Notes under the pieces: generated by a model
The model's input: the letters and a program-made list of their open reading frames with translations, nothing else
Told to the model about the DNA's origin: nothing
The model's database searches: none
Program-made: the position numbers and the translations under genes
NCBI RefSeq assembly: GCF_006540305.1
Contig: NZ_BJOR01000001.1
Span: forward strand, 620,001-684,000
Origin: Streptomyces sp. 6-11-2
GTDB lineage: Bacteria > Actinomycetota > Actinomycetes > Streptomycetales > Streptomycetaceae
Length of the DNA stretch: 64,000 bases
Reading direction: 5' to 3'
In this document: in pieces, positions 52,150 to 60,025 of the stretch
Numbering within the stretch: the first letter of the stretch is position 1
How the letters are laid out: each line of letters opens with the position of its first letter

Positions 52150-54188
52150 CAGCTCCCCTTGACCTCGGCGCCGGGTCGCTCGGCGAGGGGATCGGTGGTG
52201 GGGAGACGGCCGGCGAAGGGCTCGCCGTGCACGTACCGGCCGAGCGCGGTGAGCGGGAAGACCTGCCGGTACAGGTGGTAGTTGATGGAGAAGTCCCACG
52301 GGAAGCCGGTGCCGGTGAAATACGGCTCGTCCCAGGAGCCGTCCTCCCGCTGGGTGGCCGCGAGCCACTCGACGCCGCGCTCGACGGCCTTGGAGTCCTT
52401 CTCCCCCGCCGCGAGCAAGGCGAGCAGGGCCCAGGCGGTCTGCGAGGCGGTGGAGGCGCCCTTGCCGCTCCACTCCTCGACGTACTGGTAGGAGCGCAGG
52501 TCCTCGCCCCAGCCGCCGTCGTCGTTCTGCACGCTCTCCAGCCAGATCACCGCGCGGCGGACGGCCGGGTGGGAGCCGGGCAGGCCGGCGGCCGTCAGGG
52601 CGGGTACGACGGACCCTGTGCCGTAGAGGTAGTTGACGCCCCAGCGGCCGAACCACGAGCCGTCCGGCTCCTGTTCGGCCAGCAGCCACTCGATGCCGCG
52701 CCGGGTGCGCGGGTCGTGGGTCATGCCCTCGGCGGCGAGCATCTCCACGACGTGCGCGGTGACGTCCGCCGACGGCGGGTCGATCACCTCGCCGAAGTCG
52801 CAGAACGGCAGCCGGTTGGGAAAGGGGCTGGTGTTGTCGACGTCGAAGGCTCCCCAGGCGCCGTTCTTCGACTGCATCCCGAGGTTCCAGCGCACCCCGC
52901 GCCCGATGGCGTTGTCCATCCGCTCCGGGTCGTGGTGCCTGACCCGGCGCAGGGCCAGGACGACCTCGGCGGTGTCGTCGATGTCGGGGTAGTTGTCGTT
53001 GTGGAACTCGAACGCCCAGCCGCCCGGCGGCAGTCCGGGACGGCGCACCGACCAGTCGCCGGGCCGGACGATCTGCTCGCCCAGCATCCAGTCGGCGGCC
53101 TTGACCAACTGGGGGTGGTCGGAGGGCAGTCCGGCGTCGGCGAGCGCGATGGTGGCCAGGCAGGTGTCCCACACCGGCGACTGGCAGGCCTCGATCATGC
53201 GGGCGCCGTCCTCGCGCCGCACGGCGTAACGGTCCAGCGATTCGAGGCCCGCCCGCATCACCGGGTGTTCGAGGTCGTAGCCGAGCAGGTACAGGGCGAT
53301 GACCGAGTACACGGCCGGCGGCTGGATGCCGCCCCAGCAGCCGTCGTTCTCCTGGCGCTCGATGATCCAGCGGGCGGCCGACTTCATGGCCGCCTCGCGC
53401 ACTCTGCGCACGGCGACGGAACGGTAGCCGCGCACCACCATGTCGAGCCGCTGGAACAGGCCGTCCCAGGTCCTGGCCGGGGCGAGCGCCCGCGGCGGAC
53501 GGGGACTGCCGGGGTCGGTGTGCAGCTCGTCGAGCGGGAACGGGGCCGGACGCACCGGGCGCTTGGCCGAGACGATGGTCAGGGGGACGATCGTCTGCCG
53601 CGCCCAGCACCCGAAGTTGTAAATGTTGAGCGGGAACCACTTGGGGAACCAGATGAGCTCGGGCGGCAGTTCGGGCAGGTCCTCCCACTTCCACCAGCCG
53701 AACAGGGCCAGCCAGATCCGGGTGAAGACGCGGGAGGCCGCGATGCCGCCCTGTGCGCGGATCCAGGCGGAGGCCCGGGCCATGTGGGGCTCGTCCGGCG
53801 CGTCGCCGGCCAGCCGGAGGGCGACGTAGGCCTCGATGGTGGTGGAGAGTTCGCCCGGGCCGCCGTAGAAGGTGGCCCAGGTGCCGTCCTCGCGCTGCTC
53901 ACCGCGGATGAACAGCGCGGCGGCCCGGGTGGTGTCCTCTTCCAGGATGCCCAGGAACTGGCGCAGCAGCAGGTCCTCGGCGTCCATGGTGACGTTCGTC
54001 TCGAGGTCGCCCTTCCACCAGCCCTCGGCGTCCTGCTGGGCGAGCAGGAAGTCGGTGGCCCGCCTGACGGCGGCTGCGGCGGCTTCTTGTACCCCGGCCG
54101 TCTCGGGGGTGCTGAGTACGGTTTCACTGGCCGCGGCAGCGCGGGACGGCAGTGTCGCCCCGGTGCTTCCGTCGGTCGTCGCTGTCAT
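52149..54188 (-). CDS. shc: Squalene-hopene cyclase
   Basis: A 679-residue class II triterpene cyclase that folds squalene to hopene and hopanol at the membrane. The protonating motif DxDD is present as DIDDTAEV near residue 403. Repeated QW-type motifs (for example QDAEGWWKG, QENDGCWGG, QNDDGGWGED, QREDGSWDE) run through the alpha-alpha barrels, and PPGGWAFEFHNDNYPD is conserved. The start is preceded by GAAGGGGAAG. A gap of about 120 bp separates it from the polyprenyl synthase, so shc may rely on its own ribosome site rather than coupling. Confidence 0.96.
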   Translation of the reverse strand: MTATTDGSTGATLPSRAAAASETVLSTPETAGVQEAAAAAVRRATDFLLAQQDAEGWWKGDLETNVTMDAEDLLLRQFLGILEEDTTRAAALFIRGEQREDGTWATFYGGPGELSTTIEAYVALRLAGDAPDEPHMARASAWIRAQGGIAASRVFTRIWLALFGWWKWEDLPELPPELIWFPKWFPLNIYNFGCWARQTIVPLTIVSAKRPVRPAPFPLDELHTDPGSPRPPRALAPARTWDGLFQRLDMVVRGYRSVAVRRVREAAMKSAARWIIERQENDGCWGGIQPPAVYSVIALYLLGYDLEHPVMRAGLESLDRYAVRREDGARMIEACQSPVWDTCLATIALADAGLPSDHPQLVKAADWMLGEQIVRPGDWSVRRPGLPPGGWAFEFHNDNYPDIDDTAEVVLALRRVRHHDPERMDNAIGRGVRWNLGMQSKNGAWGAFDVDNTSPFPNRLPFCDFGEVIDPPSADVTAHVVEMLAAEGMTHDPRTRRGIEWLLAEQEPDGSWFGRWGVNYLYGTGSVVPALTAAGLPGSHPAVRRAVIWLESVQNDDGGWGEDLRSYQYVEEWSGKGASTASQTAWALLALLAAGEKDSKAVERGVEWLAATQREDGSWDEPYFTGTGFPWDFSINYHLYRQVFPLTALGRYVHGEPFAGRLPTTDPLAERPGAEVKGS

Positions 54189-54307
54189 GGCTTCCCCTTC
54201 GTGCAGTCGTGCAAGTCGTGCTGCTGTGGGTCCGCCGTCGGCCGGTGCCTGAAACCTCCTTGCTGCACCGGCCGGCGACTACGCGAGGCTGGTTCGACCG
54301 ATAGTGA

Positions 54308-55447
54308 TCATCTCTTTCGTACGACGACGAAGTCGGCGAGTGCCGTGAAGGCGGCCCGTACCTGCTCGGGCATGCCGACGGCGTCGAGGGCTTCGATGGC
54401 GATGGTGTGCTGACGGCGCGCCTCCTCGGCCGTCCACTCCCGGCCGCCCGCCTCCTCGATGAGGGCGGCGCGGGCCGCGAACTCCTCCTCGGAGAAGTTC
54501 GCGAAGTCGCTGCTCTTGGCGTCGGCGGCGAGGATCTCGCCGAGCCGCTCGGAGGCCGGGCCGCCCGCCGCGAGCGCGGCCACGACCGGCAGGGACTTCT
54601 TGCGCTGGCGCAGATCGCTCCAGGTCTGCTTGCCGGTGGCGTCCGGGTCGCCCCAGATGCCGAGAAGGTCGTCGACGGCCTGGAAGGCCAGACCGAGGTG
54701 GTACCCGTACTTCTCCAGCGCGTCGGCCGTGCGGTCGTCCGCGCCGCCGAGGACCGCGCCGACGGAGGAGGCGCAGGCGAGCAGGGCACCGGTCTTGTTG
54801 CCCTCCATCTCCAGGCACTCCGCGACGCTGACCCGGTCGCGGTGCTCGTAGGAGATGTCCTGCGCCTGACCGTCGATCAGCGCGCGGGTGGCGGTGGTCA
54901 GCCGGCGGGCGGCACGGCCGGCCTCGACCGTGCCGAGCTCCAGCAGCACCTCGTTGGCCAGGGCGAACAGCGCGTCGCCGACCAGGATGGCCTGGGCGGG
55001 GCCGTGCACCTTCCAGACCGTGTCGCGGTGGCGGCGCTGTTCGTCGCCGTCCATCAGGTCGTCGTGCAGCAGGGAGAAGTTGTGGACGAGCTCCACGGCG
55101 ACCGCGCCGGGCACACCGGCCTCGGGCGCGGCCCCGGCGACCTCGGCGGAGAGCACGGCCAGGGCAGGGCGCACGGCCTTGCCGCCGTCCCCGCGTGCCG
55201 GGTTGCCCTCGGCGTCGATCCAGCCGAAGTGGTAGGCGGCGACGGTGTCCATGGGGGGCGCCAGGCGGTCGACGGCCGCCCGCAGTACCGGCGTGGCCAG
55301 GGTCCGGCCGCGCTCCAACAGCGCGGTCACGTCCACCGCAGTCCTCCGAGCGGCCGTCGAGGCCGGGGGCACAGTGGGCACAGTCTCTCCTCTTGTTGCG
55401 GTGCCGGAGGTGCGGGGGCCCGCCGCGGGCTGCTGATCGAACGTCAT
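54308..55447 (-). CDS. Polyprenyl (farnesyl-type) diphosphate synthase
   Basis: A 379-residue trans-prenyltransferase with LLHDDLMDGD (first Asp-rich motif, DDxxD) and AFQAVDDLLGIWGD (second). It has an N-terminal extension of about 45 residues compared with typical synthases. Chain length cannot be set by eye, but its place between squalene-forming genes and the cyclase means it should supply farnesyl diphosphate. The ATG overlaps the hpnE stop (ATGA). This position corresponds to hopD in Streptomyces nomenclature as I remember it. Confidence 0.92.
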   Translation of the reverse strand: MTFDQQPAAGPRTSGTATRGETVPTVPPASTAARRTAVDVTALLERGRTLATPVLRAAVDRLAPPMDTVAAYHFGWIDAEGNPARGDGGKAVRPALAVLSAEVAGAAPEAGVPGAVAVELVHNFSLLHDDLMDGDEQRRHRDTVWKVHGPAQAILVGDALFALANEVLLELGTVEAGRAARRLTTATRALIDGQAQDISYEHRDRVSVAECLEMEGNKTGALLACASSVGAVLGGADDRTADALEKYGYHLGLAFQAVDDLLGIWGDPDATGKQTWSDLRQRKKSLPVVAALAAGGPASERLGEILAADAKSSDFANFSEEEFAARAALIEEAGGREWTAEEARRQHTIAIEALDAVGMPEQVRAAFTALADFVVVRKR

Positions 55448-56874
55448 GCCGCCGCCTCCTCGATGGCGAAGAGACGGCTCGGGCGGGGCCGGCCCAGGGC
55501 GCTCAGCGCGGCCTCGGCCGCCTTCACACCGCTGCGGACCGCACTCTCCATGGTCGCGGGCCACCCTGTGGCGGTCCACGCTCCGGCCAGGTACAGGCCG
55601 GGGGCCTTGGTGCGGGCGCCTGGCCGCAGCCGTCCGACGCCGGGGGCCGGGGCGAACGTCGCCGTGCGCTCCCGGGTCACGAAGAAGTCCTTCACCTCGG
55701 CACCGCGCGCACGGGGCAGCAGCCGCCTCAGTTCGGGCAGATAGCGCTCGCGCAGCACGGCGACCGGCGCGTCGATCTCGTCCTGCGCCACCGACTGGGA
55801 CACCGCGAGGTACTGACCGTGCTTCAGGCCGGCCGCCTCGGTGCGGTCGAAGACCCACTGCACGGGCGTGCCGATGGCCGCGAAGAACGGCGCGTTCAGC
55901 ACCGTGCGGTCAAAGACGACATGGGCGTTGAGGATGGGCGCGGTGCCGATCCTGAGCAGCCGGTCCGGCGCGTCCAGGGCGCCGGCCGGCAGCAGGCCGT
56001 GCGCCTCGCGCTGCGGTACGGCGAGGACGACCGCGTCCGCGACCAGGCTCTCGCCGGCAACCTGAACGTTCCAGCTCCCGTTTCCGTTGAGGGAGACGGA
56101 GGTGACGCGTGTTCGGACCTCGGTACGCACGCCCGCGGAGTCGAGCGCCCTGCGGGCCAGCCGGTCGTGCAGTTCGCCCAGAGGGACGCGGGCCCAGCCG
56201 ATGTCGGCCGCGCCCGGGTCGGACAGCAGTCCGGTCTTGAACACCATCGCGGCGAGCCCCAGCGAGGAGTCGCCCGCGACCGCGTTGAGCGTGGCGACCC
56301 CGACCAGGTCCCACAGGGCCTCGACGGCACGCGCCGACTGGCCGTGCTCGGTCAGCCAGCTGCCGAAGTCCTGTGCGTCCAGGGTCGGATCGGTGAGGTC
56401 GAGTCCCTTGAGCGCGAGCGCGGCGCGGCCCACCCGGACCCGCTCGGCCAGCGAGAGGTGCGGGTAGGTGGCGAGGCTGCGCCCCAGGTGCAGGGGTACG
56501 GGCAGCGCGTCGCGCCGCAGTGTGCCGAGCCGCCGGCCCTCGGGTCTCGCGGCGTCGACGACGGGCACCTCCAGCCGGTCCTGCAACGGGGCGAGCGCGG
56601 CGCCGCCGATCCGGTCGAGGAACCACCGGTAGGCGGTGCAGCAGCGCAGGTACACGTGCTGTCCGTTGTCGATGGTGAGGTCGCCGCGCTGGAAGGAGAA
56701 GGCGAGCCCGCCCAGGCGGGGTCTGCCCTCCAGCAGCGTCACGCGCATTCCGGCGTCGGCGAGCGCGAGCGCGGCGGTGAGGCCGGCCAGGCCGCCGCCG
56801 ACCACCACGGCATGCCGTCCGGCCGGTCCCGAGGCGTCCGTGAGCGGTCCGTCCCGCCGTGTGCCGTCGGTCAT
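55444..56874 (-). CDS. hpnE: Hydroxysqualene dehydroxylase HpnE (FAD-dependent)
   Basis: A 476-residue amine-oxidase/phytoene-desaturase-like flavoprotein. The dinucleotide fold GGGLAGLTAAL lies near the N-terminus, followed by the second-strand LLEGRPRLGG, and a C-terminal FAD segment (GLYLAGAWTATGWPATMESAV). In three-enzyme squalene synthesis HpnE reduces hydroxysqualene to squalene. I chose ATG 56874 (MTDGTRRDG) because GGGAGGG lies upstream and it overlaps the stop of the preceding small gene (ATGA). Confidence 0.93.
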   Translation of the reverse strand: MTDGTRRDGPLTDASGPAGRHAVVVGGGLAGLTAALALADAGMRVTLLEGRPRLGGLAFSFQRGDLTIDNGQHVYLRCCTAYRWFLDRIGGAALAPLQDRLEVPVVDAARPEGRRLGTLRRDALPVPLHLGRSLATYPHLSLAERVRVGRAALALKGLDLTDPTLDAQDFGSWLTEHGQSARAVEALWDLVGVATLNAVAGDSSLGLAAMVFKTGLLSDPGAADIGWARVPLGELHDRLARRALDSAGVRTEVRTRVTSVSLNGNGSWNVQVAGESLVADAVVLAVPQREAHGLLPAGALDAPDRLLRIGTAPILNAHVVFDRTVLNAPFFAAIGTPVQWVFDRTEAAGLKHGQYLAVSQSVAQDEIDAPVAVLRERYLPELRRLLPRARGAEVKDFFVTRERTATFAPAPGVGRLRPGARTKAPGLYLAGAWTATGWPATMESAVRSGVKAAEAALSALGRPRPSRLFAIEEAAA

Positions 56875-57011
56875 CGTGCGCCCTCCCCTGTGCGTCCGCC
56901 GCGGTGAGCGGGTGCCTCGCCGGCGACCGTTGCCGTCAGGGACGCCGCCCGGCATCGGAGGGTTGCCCGCCGCTTCCCGCCGGTGACCTCACCGTGCGGT
57001 GACATCGCCAT
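56871..57011 (-). CDS. 46-residue small protein between hpnD and hpnE (DUF6380-like)
   Basis: An open frame of 47 codons reading MAMSPHGEVTGGKRRATL and then CRAASLTATVAGEAPAHRG, ending GEGAR. It fills the hpnD-hpnE gap exactly: its ATG overlaps the hpnD stop (TGATG) and its stop overlaps the hpnE start (ATGA). The GKRRATLRxxxASLTATV pattern resembles a Streptomyces family I recall as DUF6380. The protein is basic with no membrane span, and its function is unknown. It could act only as a translational bridge. Confidence 0.65.
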   Translation of the reverse strand: MAMSPHGEVTGGKRRATLRCRAASLTATVAGEAPAHRGGRTGEGAR

Positions 57012-57961
57012 CAGGCACGCCTCCTGACGGTCTGCCGGGACACGTACCGGGCGTCGAGGCCGGACAGGCCGCGCACGGCGACGTACGCCTTCTCGTGTCC
57101 GGGCAGCGAGACCCGGCCGCGCAGCACGGCCTCCGGCTCGCGCTCGATGCGGTCGAGCAGGCGGCGGTAGATGCCGGCCATGGCGGCGACGCACGCGCCG
57201 CTGCGCCGGTCCAGCAGGGGCAGCAGCCGGTAGCCCTCGGCGAACAGGGCGCGGGCCCGCCGCACCTCGAAGTGCACCAGGCCCGCGAAGTCGGAGCCCT
57301 CCGGCGGCGTCGGCCCGTGGAACCCGGCCGAGCAGCCGAACTTGGCGAGGTCGTCGGCGGGCAGGTAGGTGCGGCCGCCCTCGGCGTCCTCGCGGACGTC
57401 TCTGAGGATGTTGGTCAGCTGCAGCGCGAGCCCGAGCGTGTCGGCGTACTCGGGAGCGCGTTCGGCGCCGCGCGCCCCCGGTTCGGTGCCGAACACGCCG
57501 AGGGAGAGCCGCCCGATGGCCCCTGCCACACAACGGCAGTACGCCTTCAGGTCCTCCCAGGTTTCGTACGTCTCGCCACGGACGTCCATCAGGACGCCGT
57601 CGATGAGTTCGTCCAGGCCGCCGAGCGGGATCGGGAAGACCCGGGCGGCGTGGCTGAGGGCCACGGCCACCGGGTCGGTGTCGTCGTCCTCGACCTCGCC
57701 GTCGCGGACCCGGCCGAGCAGCGCCCGGGTGTCCTCCAGACGGGTGATCTTCACGTCGTGAGCCAGCGTTCCGTCGCCGATGTCGTCGACACGCCGGGAG
57801 AACGCGTACAGCGCCGACATCGCCCGCCGTTTGGCCGTCGGCAGCAGTCTGATGCCGTAGGCGAAGTTGCGGGCCTGCTGTCCGGTGACGGCCTCGCAGT
57901 AGCTGTAGGCGGCGAGTACCGGCGCGGACACGTGCTGTTCCGGCTCCACGGCCCGGATCAC
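57011..57961 (-). CDS. hpnD: Presqualene diphosphate synthase HpnD
   Basis: A 316-residue squalene/phytoene-synthase-family enzyme that joins two farnesyl diphosphates to presqualene diphosphate. The Asp-rich motifs are SRRVDDIGD and LTNILRDVREDAEGGRTYLP. YCRCVAGAIGRL is the conserved helix between them. GTG 57961 overlaps the hpnC stop (GTGA). Confidence 0.94.
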   Translation of the reverse strand: MIRAVEPEQHVSAPVLAAYSYCEAVTGQQARNFAYGIRLLPTAKRRAMSALYAFSRRVDDIGDGTLAHDVKITRLEDTRALLGRVRDGEVEDDDTDPVAVALSHAARVFPIPLGGLDELIDGVLMDVRGETYETWEDLKAYCRCVAGAIGRLSLGVFGTEPGARGAERAPEYADTLGLALQLTNILRDVREDAEGGRTYLPADDLAKFGCSAGFHGPTPPEGSDFAGLVHFEVRRARALFAEGYRLLPLLDRRSGACVAAMAGIYRRLLDRIEREPEAVLRGRVSLPGHEKAYVAVRGLSGLDARYVSRQTVRRRA

Positions 57962-58854
57962 CCCTCTCCTCGCAGAGTCACGCCCACCTCACGCAGCAAC
58001 CGGGTCTTGCCGGGCTTGGGCGGGCCGGGAAGTACGTCGTATTCGGCGGCGGCGATCGCGTGGACCGCCGCCCTTCCCCCCGCCACGAACCCCGCGAGCA
58101 GCAGTTTCAACCTGCCGTGGACGCTACCCACCAGGGGGGCGCCTTCATTCAGCAGACCGCGGGCGCGTTCCGCTTCGTACGCGACCAGTGCGCGCACCGA
58201 TGCGCCCGCGGTGGGCGCGGCGAGATCCGACTCCTGCACGTGGAAACGTTTCATGTCGGCGGCGGGAAGATAGATGCGGTCGCGTCCGAGGTCCTCCTTG
58301 ACGTCCTGGAGGTGCTCGACGATCTGCAGGGCGGTGCAGACGGCGTCGGAACGGCGGATCCGCTCGGGGGTCGAGGTGCCGGTGACGGCGAGGACGAGGC
58401 GGCCGACGGGGTTGGCGGACAGTTCGCAGTAGGCGAGGAGGTCGTCGTAGGTCTCGTACCGCGCGACGAGCTGGTCCTGGCGGTTGGCGGCGATCAGGCC
58501 GAGGAACGGCTCGGGGGTCAGCGATCTGCGGCGCACGGTGGGCTGGAGCCGGCGCAGCAGGGGGTGGCGCGGGGTGCCGTCGAAGACCCTGCGCAGATCG
58601 GCCTCGAAGGCGTCGAGGAGGACCAGGCGGTCCTCGGCCTCGCCGGGCGACACGCCGAGCAGCCGGGCGTCCGCGCCGCCGGGGGCCAGGTCGCCGTCGC
58701 CGATGTCGTCGACGAGGCGGGCGAAGCCGTAGACGGCCATCAGATCGACGCGCCAGGCTCTGGGCAGGAAGAACGGTGCCACGGGGAAGTTCTCACCCGC
58801 GGCCTTGTCGAGGGTGGCGCGCTCGGGGTCGCGCGCCGTCGGCGTTCGCGTCAT
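57958..58854 (-). CDS. hpnC: Hydroxysqualene synthase HpnC
   Basis: A 298-residue squalene-synthase-like enzyme that converts presqualene diphosphate to hydroxysqualene. GENFPVAPFFLP at the N-terminus marks the HpnC branch. The Asp motifs are ARLVDDIGDGD and VEHLQDVKEDLGRDRIYLP. It is the first enzyme gene of the hopanoid unit. No ribosome site precedes its ATG, which instead overlaps the stop of a 21-codon upstream frame, so it is probably translated by coupling. Confidence 0.93.
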   Translation of the reverse strand: MTRTPTARDPERATLDKAAGENFPVAPFFLPRAWRVDLMAVYGFARLVDDIGDGDLAPGGADARLLGVSPGEAEDRLVLLDAFEADLRRVFDGTPRHPLLRRLQPTVRRRSLTPEPFLGLIAANRQDQLVARYETYDDLLAYCELSANPVGRLVLAVTGTSTPERIRRSDAVCTALQIVEHLQDVKEDLGRDRIYLPAADMKRFHVQESDLAAPTAGASVRALVAYEAERARGLLNEGAPLVGSVHGRLKLLLAGFVAGGRAAVHAIAAAEYDVLPGPPKPGKTRLLREVGVTLRGEG

Positions 58855-58916
58855 CGTCCACTGCCCGGTACGGGGACGGCACCTGCTGCGTTGAGCTGGG
58901 GAGTTTCCGTCGCCAT
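58851..58916 (-). CDS. 21-codon leader frame overlapping hpnC
   Basis: ATG 58916 opens a short frame, MATETPQLNAAGAVPVPGSG plus Arg, whose TGA overlaps the hpnC ATG (ATGA). GGGAG lies 11 nt before its start, a long but possible distance, whereas hpnC has no ribosome site of its own. The peptide itself shows no known motif. It may only carry ribosomes to hpnC, or be an attenuation leader. Confidence 0.45.
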   Translation of the reverse strand: MATETPQLNAAGAVPVPGSGR

Positions 58917-59097
58917 TGCCGTCACATCTCCCGTTCTACACTGCCGACCCAAGACACACTATTTCGGACACGCCGCCCGGCCGTCCGCGGGGCGGCGTCG
59001 GCGGAGGGTGTCGCGCATTATCTCCCCACTTGCCGCTTTCCGGGACCGGTACAGCTTACGTTGTACAACGCGGCGAGCCGCGCGGGGGGTGCCCCGC

Positions 59098-59127
59098 ACA
59101 TCACAACAACACACCAATTGGTGTCAA
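59098..59127 (-). promoter_or_regulatory. Candidate hopanoid promoter with palindromic operator
   Basis: On the minus strand TTGACA (59122-59127) and TGATGT (59098-59103) are 18 bp apart, a plausible sigma-70-type promoter pointing to hpnC about 240 bp away. The perfect palindrome ACACCAATTGGTGT (59111-59124) overlaps the -35 and the spacer, the usual place for a repressor site. The factor is unknown. Confidence 0.45.
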
Positions 59128-59171
59128 GATTCCTCAGGACGGCGCGAGTTGACACATCCTTTGCGGACGAG

Positions 59172-59202
59172 GGGCCCCACCGGACGCGTTCCGGCGGGGC
59201 CC
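59172..59202 (-). terminator. Hairpin downstream of the ABC transporter genes
   Basis: A stem of 7 plus 5 bp with one A-C mismatch and a 5-nt loop, beginning 14 nt after the ATPase stop codon in the direction of transcription. There is no T-run. It would separate the envelope operon from the hopanoid promoter region. Confidence 0.6.
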
Positions 59203-59215
59203 TGGCGCCTGCGGG

Positions 59216-60025
59216 CTACTTGCCCGTGAACTTCTCGTACTCCTTGAGCACCTCTTCGGTGCGGCCGTCCATGCGCAGTTCGCCGCGCTCCAGCCACAGC
59301 ACCCGGTCGCAGGTGTCGCGGATCGACTTGTTGTTGTGGCTGACCAGGAACACCGTGCCGGCCTCCTTGCGCAGCTCCCGGATACGCGCTTCGGACCGCG
59401 TCTGGAACCTGCGGTCGCCGGTGGCCAGCGCCTCGTCGATCATGAGGACGTCGTGGTCCTTGGCGGCGGCGATGGAGAAGCGCAGCCGGGCCGCCATGCC
59501 GGAGGAGTACGTGCGCATCGGCAGCGTGATGAAGTCGCCCTTCTCGTTGATGCCGGAGAAGTCGACGATCCCCTGGTAGCGCTCCTTGACCTGCTCGCGC
59601 GACATGCCCATGGCCAGTCCGCCCAGGATGACGTTGCGCTCGCCCGTGAGGTCGTTCATCAGCGCCGCGTTCACACCGAGCAGCGAGGGCTGGCCGTCGG
59701 TGTAGACCCGGCCCTTCTCGGCGGGCAGCAGGCCGGCGATGGCGCGCAGCAGCGTGGACTTGCCGGAGCCGTTGGAGCCGATCAGGCCGATCGCCTCGCC
59801 GCGGTAGGCGACGAAGGAGACGCCCTTGACGGCGTGCACCTTGCGCACGCCCCGCGCCGCGTCGTCGGAGCCCCGCTTGAGGATGCGGCTGAGCGCGGCG
59901 GTGGCGCTGCCCTTGCCGGACTTGGCGCCGTTGACGCGGTAGACGATGTGCAGCTCGTCCGCGATCACGGTGGGCACGTGCGGCCCGCTGTCGCGCATGT
60001 CCTGGTGGTGGTCCCGGTCAGCCAC
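59216..60025 (-). CDS. ABC exporter ATPase, TagH-like (polysaccharide/teichoic acid export)
   Basis: A 269-residue ATP-binding subunit. Walker A is GSNGSGKST, the signature is YSSGMAAR, and Walker B is DVLMIDEALATGD; the EALATGD form marks the TagH/RfbE/Wzt branch that exports polymers. An insertion with basic residues (near 35-60) sits before the Walker A strand. It lacks the C-terminal extra domain of Bacillus TagH and of Wzt. It overlaps the permease stop by 8 nt. With the permease it should move a lipid-linked glycopolymer across the membrane. Confidence 0.92.
   Translation of the reverse strand: MADRDHHQDMRDSGPHVPTVIADELHIVYRVNGAKSGKGSATAALSRILKRGSDDAARGVRKVHAVKGVSFVAYRGEAIGLIGSNGSGKSTLLRAIAGLLPAEKGRVYTDGQPSLLGVNAALMNDLTGERNVILGGLAMGMSREQVKERYQGIVDFSGINEKGDFITLPMRTYSSGMAARLRFSIAAAKDHDVLMIDEALATGDRRFQTRSEARIRELRKEAGTVFLVSHNNKSIRDTCDRVLWLERGELRMDGRTEEVLKEYEKFTGK

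Larger units (their letters stand above)
58917..59215. other. Intergenic region carrying the hopanoid promoter area
   Basis: About 300 bp without a gene between the hopanoid leader frame and the ABC ATPase. From right to left it holds a terminator-like hairpin (59172-59202), a promoter-like element with a 14-bp palindrome (59098-59127), a 12-bp palindrome CGTTGTACAACG (59059-59070) and moderately AT-rich DNA at 58930-58970. Both neighbouring units read leftward, so promoters here should serve the hopanoid genes. Confidence 0.6.

Noticed and set aside
54279..54311. 10-codon frame (MITIGRTSLA) overlapping the polyprenyl synthase stop by ATGA
   Set aside because: Too short to support as a gene; it ends 90 bp before shc, so it does not bridge the two genes.
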